A stretch of DNA of 64,000 nucleotides, from NCBI GenBank assembly GCA_038501625.1, contig JAZAYU010001059.1, positions 32,804 through 96,803 on the forward strand, given 5' to 3'. The translations under genes were made by a program, and so were the position numbers. This document shows positions 57,578 through 64,000 of this stretch, in pieces. The notes under the pieces are model-generated. The model was given only the letters and a program-made list of their open reading frames with translations, did not search any database and was not told where the DNA came from. Source of the DNA: Corbicula japonica (Eukaryota > Mollusca > Bivalvia > Venerida > Cyrenidae). Numbering within the stretch: the stretch's first letter is position 1; the number at the start of each line of letters is the position of its first letter.

Positions 57578-59297
57578 TCGTCATATGAAAAGATGCGTCT
57601 GAGATTATAATATAAGTGTTCTTAATTTTGCTTTTTTTGGAAGAATAACTTAATGTACCTTCAATTCCAGTTTAATTCTTTTGCAAGTCTTCCTATGATT
57701 TTTTTTATTTTTCTATACATTTGTTTTGATGAGGATGTTTTATGGGATCACCTATTGTTGACAAATGCCTTCTGCTCACTAACTTAAACAGTAATTTTTC
57801 CATCTACACCATACCTTGTCAAGCTCTTTGTTGGCATAATATCTTATTTGAATACATGTCCACTTGCTGCTGTGGCGTTTAAGGAAATTGCCTATGAACT
57901 GCTAATATTTGGCGCAGATTAAAGCATTTTTTGTGACAGTGGCATGCAGTGTTGTGCACTTACTCGCATGACCTGTTGTTTTGAAAAATGACCCAAGAAT
58001 TGAGAAGGCACATTTCCTCATTGCAGTGCATGTCATTTTTCAGGTTACAGTGTTTAGAAATGCGTGAAATATCCTATTCGTGCCTTTAACAGATAATTGT
58101 GTTATGTACCATAATTCAATGGGAAGCTTTGATAAATTCAGTGTCATAATCATTTTAATTTAACAGTTGAAGTAATAAAATAAAACAGTTGAAGTAATAA
58201 AATAAAACTGGATTGTTTATGATGAGCATAAACTAACCAGTTATAACTCTACTTAGAGATATGTGACACAGCACAACAAAATGGGGCTTATTGACATCAT
58301 GATAAATGTAGATTATGATAATATTGCAGACCCTTTACTCTGTATATAGAACTTCTATCACACTGGCAAACAGTGTACATCCAAATTGGCCAGGAAATCT
58401 GTGCTGTCTGATCAGGATCCAAACTGTTTGCTTTTAGATTCATTCAGGTTATGTTTGACTTAAAGCAAACAGTGAAGATCCTGATCAAATGGCACTAATG
58501 TGCCAGCTGATCTCGATCAACATTGTCTGCACATACGACAAAATCTGTACATATGGAGTAAAGAGTTTAGAATATTTCTCTGACAAAATAACAGGTCGAT
58601 CTGCATATACACTAGTTGTATAGTCATGGTGTGCAACATTTATTTCTTAGCGTGTTTAAAAAGAACTGTGTATAGTCAGAGATATTATGTATATGTGTTA
58701 GATTTTCATAGAAAATATTTAGTTAACTTTGCTTTAAGCATTGTCATTCTGCTGTAAATAATCAGTGATGCAACTACATTCCAAATATACTATTTATGGT
58801 TTGAAATACTTGGTTAATTGCCTGTTGTGGTGAAATGTGCAAAAATACACAAAGCTTTTTATTTGCAAAAACACAATGCAGAGTTTTTCACTATACATTA
58901 CAATAGTGTTGTGATGTGAGATTTTTGCCCGGCTCAATCAGTGTCAAAACAAAAACACAGAGACTGTGAATAGGTCGTCAGATGTTAAACAACGGTTCAA
59001 GTCATAGCAAATATTATAATTTTATTGGTTACTGACAGAATTTTACTAACTATGCAATAACATGAATATTGAATTCAGAACTGTTAAGCAATTGGTAAAA
59101 AACTGTTGCTGAAAAAAAATGATGCAATTTCTGTGTCCATATTAAGTAGAGAATTACATGGAAGTGCTATCTGCTATTGTTTATATTTTGATGGTTGTTG
59201 TTAAGCCAGAGAACATTTTAGAATTACATCCAATTCATTACTATCCTCACGGTTAAAAAAGGAACAACAGTTATCAAAACCATCAGAATCAAATAAT

Positions 59298-59299
<2 letters not shown>
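57578..59299. other. Downstream of Ly6 gene 2
   Basis: AT-rich and probably holds the gene's polyadenylation site: AATAAAATAAA occurs twice near 58175-58205 within a duplicated 23-bp unit (AACAGTTGAAGTAATAAAAT plus AAA). A family D MITE is listed separately. No other gene seen. Confidence 0.5.
58330..58568. mobile_element. Palindromic MITE, family D
   Basis: CCTTTACTCTGTATATAG at the left pairs with CATATGGAGTAAAGAG at the right. Inner arms CTGATCAGGATC/GATCCTGATCA and CAAACTGTTTGCTTT/AAAGCAAACAGTG. Confidence 0.75.

Positions 59300-59339
<40 letters not shown>
59300..59339 (+). repeat. (ATC)n microsatellite
   Basis: About 13 ATC/TCA units. Confidence 0.95.
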
Positions 59340-59342
<3 letters not shown>

Positions 59343-59861
59343 ATAATAAGCACATTTGTAAATAATTATATACATTTTTAACCAGTAATCACTACTGTAA
59401 ATATAAACTTTGTAGTTGATTAAATACTGAATGATGTTCTCTGTTATTGCAACCTATATTTTTTATTTTAGCCTTTCTTAGATAATCTGTACCTATGAAA
59501 ATGTGGTAAGAATACTTTAAGATACTTTAACCTTATGTTTCAAACTTGGAATTCAGTTTGACATTTTTCAAAATTGATTTTAAGCAGTTTTGATTTTTTT
59601 AAACATCACAGAATTGTAGCCATTGGTATTTTTCACTATATTCCGAAGTGTGACCGGAGATTAAAATTTTGTTCATGCTCAATGCAAATAAGGATGAAAA
59701 TTTAATGGATTCATTTCCTTTCCTAATATACAAATTTGTAGAATTTAACTTCAAATACATATTTTTGTTTACCTGTGATTTAGTGTATGTAATCATTTTA
59801 TAACACACTGTATTTTATACTGGCATTGTAGTATGGAAAAATTTTTATGGAATAAAAAGGA

Positions 59862-60085
59862 TGTTAACCATTTTCTCCATATATACGCATGTGTGCGACC
59901 AGTGTAGATCCAGATCAGCCGGCACATCCATGCCATCTGATCAGGATCTGCACTTGTCACATTTTGGTCAGAATTAATCTAATGAATTAAAAAGCGAACA
60001 GCACAGATCCTGATCAGAGGGCACTGATCTGGATCTACATCGTTGCCCATACAATCAATGTGTGTCTATGGTGGAGAGGGTTAAA
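59862..60085. mobile_element. Palindromic MITE, family D
   Basis: GTTAACCATTTTCTCCATA pairs with TATGGTGGAGAGGGTTA. Inner arms GTGTAGATCCAGATCAG/CTGATCTGGATCTACA and TGATCAGGATCTGCACT/ACAGATCCTGATCA. Confidence 0.8.
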
Positions 60086-60636
60086 TTTTTAGAAAAAACA
60101 AATAAACCTATGCAAAAGGTATTTAAGGTGCCGAAATTAATTTATTGCAGTATATAGAGACATTTAGAATTATCTGACTTGAGCAGCTATCTAATTTTGA
60201 TAGAAGGAACTTAATGGTATATGCGGATAGATATCACTTTTTTAGCTCGACTATTCGAAGAATAGGGGAGCTATCGTACTCGCCCCGGTGTCGGCGTCAG
60301 CGTCCATTAAACAAATGCGTTTAACAAAAAATGCACTTTGGTCCATAACTTGAAAACTACTTATGATATCAACTTGAAACTTGGAATAAATATTCAGCAT
60401 CCAATTCTACATCATTACCAACAACACCCATAACTCTGCTACAAATATTTTTCAAGTTATGCCCCTTTTTTACTTAAATTTTGCGTTAAGGAAAATATGC
60501 ACTTTGGTCCATAACTTATAAACTACTTGAGATATTAACTTGAAACTTGGAATATATATTCACCATCAAATTCTACATCATTACCAACAAGACCCATAAC
60601 TCTGCTGTCAATATACTTCAAGTTATGCCCCTTTTT

Positions 60637-62459
60637 TAGCTCACCTGAGCACGAAGTGCTCATGGTGAGCTTTTGTGATCGCCTGATGTCCGTCGTCCGT
60701 GCGTCCGTCCGTCCATCCGTCGTCAACTTTTTCTTCAAACGACTTCTTCTCTGAAAAGGCTTGGCCAATTTTGACGAAACTTGCCACAGATGTTCCTTGC
60801 ATGAAGCTCTTCCAAAGTTGTTCAAAGAAATCAATTCCATGCAGAACTCTGGTTGCCATGGCAACCGAAAGGAAAAACTTTAAAAATCTTCTTGTCTGAA
60901 ACCACAAGGCCTAGAGCTTAGATATTTGGCATTTAGCATCCTCTAGTGGAACTCTACAAAGTTTGTTCAAAAATTATTTCCCTGGGGTCAAAATTGGCCC
61001 CGCCCCAGGGGTCACTTCTTTTACATAGACTTATATAGGCAAAACTTTAAAAATCTTCTTGTCTGAAACCACAAGGCCTAGAGCTTAGATATTTGGTATT
61101 TAGCATCCTCTAGTGGAACTCTACAAAGATTGTTCAAATTATTCCCCTGGGGTCAAAATTGGCCCCGCCCCAGGGGTCACTTCATTTTGCATAGACTTAT
61201 ATAGGAAAAACTTTAAAAATCTTCTTGTCTGAAACCACAAGGCCTAGAGCTTAGATATTTGGCATTTTGAAACCTCTAGTGGAACTCTACAAAGATTGTT
61301 CAAATGATTTCCCTGGGGTCAAAATTGGCCCCGCCCCAGGGGTCACTTCATTTTGTATAGACTTATATAGGAAAAACTTTAAAAATCTTCTTGTCTGAAA
61401 CCACAAGGCCTAGAGCTTAGATATTTGGCATTTAGCATCCTCTAGTGGAACTCTACAAAGATTGTTCAAATTATTCCCCAGGGGTCTAAATTTGCCCCGC
61501 CCCAGGGGTCACTTCATTTTATAAAGACTTGTATAGGAAAAACTTTAAAAATCTTCTTGTCTGAAACCACAAGGCCTAGAGTTTAGATATTTGGCATTTA
61601 GCACCCTCTAGTGGAACTCTACAATGATTGTTCAAATAATTTCCCTGGGGTCAAAATTGGCCCCGCCCCAGGGGTCACTTCATTTTACATAGACTTATAT
61701 AGGTAAAACTTTAAAAATCTTCTTGTCTGAAACCACAAGGCTTAGAGCTTAGATATTTGGCATTTAGCATCCTCTAGTGGAACTCTACAAAGATTGTTCA
61801 AATTATTTCCCAGGGGTCTAAATTGGCCCCGCCCCAGGGGTCACTTCATTTTATAAAGACTTGTATAGGAAAAACTTTAAAAATCTTCTTGTCTGAAACC
61901 ACAAGGCCTACGTCTTAGATATTTGGCATTTAGCATCCTCTAGTGGAACTCTACAAAGATTGTTCAAATTATTTCCCTGGGGTCAAAATTAGCCCCACCC
62001 CAGGGGTCACTTCATTTTACATAGACTTATATAGGAAAAACTTTAAAAATCTTCTTGTCTGAAACCACAAGGCCTAGAGCTTAGATTATTGGCATTTAGC
62101 ACTCTCTAGTGGAACTCTACAAAGATTGTTCAAATGATTTCCCTGGGGTCAAAATTGGCCCCGCCCCAGGGGTCACTTCATTTTATATAGACTTGTATAG
62201 GAAAAACTTTAAAAATCTTCTTGTCTGAAACCACAAGGCCTAGAGCTTAGATATTTGGCATTTATCATCCTCTATTGGAACTCTACAAAGATTGTTCAAA
62301 TTATTTTCCTGGGGTCAAAATTTGCCCCGCCCCAGGGGTCACTTCATTTTACATAGACTTGTATAGGCAAAACTTTAAAAATCTTCTTGTCTGAAACCAC
62401 AAGCAGAGAGTACTTTTGTACTCAGGTGAGCGATATAGGGCCATCATGGCCCTCTTGTT
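60637..62459 (+). mobile_element. Helitron-like non-autonomous (pearl/HINE-type) element
   Basis: Head hairpin AGCTCACCTGAGCACGAAGT with GCTCATGGTGAGCT, then a GTCCGTCC stretch. A tandem core of ~166-bp units follows from about 60880 to 62400, around nine copies (CTTCTTGTCTGAAACCACAA, TCTAGTGGAACTCTACAAAG, GGCCCCGCCCCAGGGGTCAC). The end is CTCAGGTGAGCGATATAGGG with hairpin GGGCCATCATGGCCC and final CTTGTT. Terminal hairpins plus a ~160-bp tandem core match bivalve pearl/HINE elements. Confidence 0.7.
60880..62400 (+). repeat. 166-bp tandem core, ~9 units
   Basis: The string GTCTGAAACC recurs at 60894, 61061, 61227, 61393, 61559 and onward, giving a period of 165-167 bp. Confidence 0.92.
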
Positions 62460-64000
62460 CTTATATTTTGTGATAAGCAAAATATGCATTTTGCCCATAA
62501 CTTTAAAACTACTTGAGATATTGCCTTGAAACTTGAAATATATTTTCACCATTAAAATCTACATCATAACCAACAAGACCCATAACCCTGCTTCCAATAT
62601 TTTTCAAATTAAGCCCCTTTTTCACTTACATTTTGTGTTAAGTAAAATATACACTTGGCCCTTAACTTCCTTATGAATGGAGGAATTTCAAAATAACTTG
62701 GCACAAATGTTCACCATGACAAGGCGGTGTGTCCGCACAATACCCATGCCTGTAGATCCAAGGTCAAGGGCACTTTTACTAAAAATAGAATTTTCTTGTC
62801 CAGGCTGTAACTTCGTTATGAATGGAGGGATTTCAAAATAACTTGACACAAATGTTCACCATGACAGGGCCGTGTGTGGCGTACCATGCCCATGCCTGTA
62901 GGTCAAAGGTCAAGGTCACAGTTACTAAAAATAGAATTCTCTTGTCCGGGCTGTTACTTTGTTATGAATGGAGGGATTTCAAAATAACTTTGCACAAATG
63001 TTCACTATGACAAGGCAGTGTGTCCGCACAATACCCAAGCCTGAAGGTCCAAGGTCAAGGTCACTGTTACTAAAAATAGAATTTTCTTGTCCGGGCTGTA
63101 ACTTAATTTTAAATGGAGGGATTTCAAAATAACTTGACACAAATGTTTACCATGACAGGTCAGTGTATCACGTACCATGCCCATGCCTGTAGGTCAAGGT
63201 CACTGTTACTAAAAATAGAATTTTCTTGTCCGGGCTGTAACTTCATTATAAATGGAGGGATTTCAAAATAACTTGACACAAATGTTCACCATGACAGGGC
63301 GGTGTATCTCGTACCATGCCATTGCCTGTAGGTCAAGGTCACTGTTACTAAAAATAGAATTCTCTTGTCCGGGCTGTAACTTTGTTAGGAATAGAGTGAT
63401 TTCAAAAAAACTTGACACAAATGTTCATCATGACAAGGTGGTGTGTCCCGTACCATGCCCATGCCTGTAGGTCCAAGGTCAAGGTCACTGTTACTAAAAT
63501 AGAATTTTCTTGTCAGGGTTGTAACTATGTTAGGAATAGAGTAATTTCAAAGTAACTTGGCAGAAATGTTCACCATGACAAGGTGGTGAGTCGTGTACCA
63601 TGTCCATGCCTGTAGGTCCAAGGTCAAGGTCACTGTTACTAAAAATAGAATTTTCTTGTCCGGGCTATAACTTTGTTTTCAATGGAGGGTTTTCAAAATA
63701 ACCTGGCACAAATGTTCACCATGACAAGGCAGTGTGTTGCGTACATTACCCATGCCTGTAAGTCCAAGGTCAAGGTCACAGTTACTAAAACTTGAATTTA
63801 CTTGTTCGGGCTATAACTTCTTTATGAATGAAGGGATTTCAAAATAACTTGGCACAAATGTTCACTATGACATTGCATTGCATTACCACCAACTTCTTCA
63901 CAGACATTTCGGTAATGAGAAGACAACAGTGCCACAAATACAAATAATTTACTTGATCTTCAAGTTTATGCATATTCTTATAATTACTGAAACATCACTG

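Larger units (their letters stand above)
60241..63880 (+). mobile_element. Tandem-repeat interspersed element, interrupted by a second element
   Basis: Begins with hairpin AGCTCGACTATTCGAAGAATAG and GGAGCTATCGTACTCGCCCC. Then come units of ~164 bp (AAATATGCACTTTGGTCCAT, ACCCATAACTCTGCT, CAAGTTATGCCCC) to 60636, resuming at 62460. After that about eight units of ~144 bp follow, 62650 to 63880 (GGGCTGTAACTT, GAGGGATTTCAAAATAACTT, GGTCAAGGTCACTGTTAC). No coding sequence is supported. Confidence 0.7.

Overview
This window is eukaryotic, gene-sparse, AT-rich DNA: introns with GT-AG junctions, no operons, and repeats over much of its length. Elements that open with hairpins, Helitron-like elements built around tandem cores (similar to pearl/HINE elements), fold-back MITEs and many minisatellites suggest a bivalve mollusc. 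That assignment is inference from repeat style, not a species identification. A run of exactly 500 Ns (7515-8014) is an assembly gap.

Host genes. Two plus-strand paralogues of the Ly6/uPAR three-finger (quiver/sleepless-like) family could be assembled exon by exon. Gene 1 has exons at 26154-26223, 36003-36155 and 42905-43110. Gene 2 has exons at 45623-45680, 55783-55974, 56765-56809 and 57203-57354. Each predicts a signal peptide, ten ectodomain cysteines ending in a CxC...CN block, and a hydrophobic GPI-type tail. Every intron is phase 1. Each gene has a first intron of about 10 kb filled with repeats.

Layout. 1-5640: quiet AT-rich DNA, a 29-bp minisatellite, a (TA)n run and a 2.7-kb array of a 52-bp satellite. 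5640-23500: two interspersed repeat families (called A and B here) that are often nested, a broken transposase/integrase fragment, two (CT)n tracts, a diverged 1.6-1.8-kb duplication, a tRNA-derived SINE and degenerate purine-rich arrays. 24000-43500: Ly6 gene 1, with a 56-bp minisatellite (about 32 units) in intron 1 and an internally deleted non-LTR retroposon with a 17-bp target-site duplication in intron 2. 45500-57400: Ly6 gene 2. 57400-64000: MITEs, then one tandem-repeat element inserted inside another.

Most interesting region: 48057-53087, in intron 1 of Ly6 gene 2. A DNA-transposon-like element with long compound terminal inverted repeats and an imperfect 9-10-bp target duplication carries the start of an OTU cysteine protease and a broken SGNH-hydrolase-like frame. 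Its right inverted repeat is split by a second, 2.17-kb element with its own inverted repeats starting CAGTTGTTCAGG and a TA target duplication. The second element carries a HIRAN-like protein gene. The intact left repeat supplies the pre-insertion sequence, so the nesting can be read base by base. No transposase was recognised in either element.
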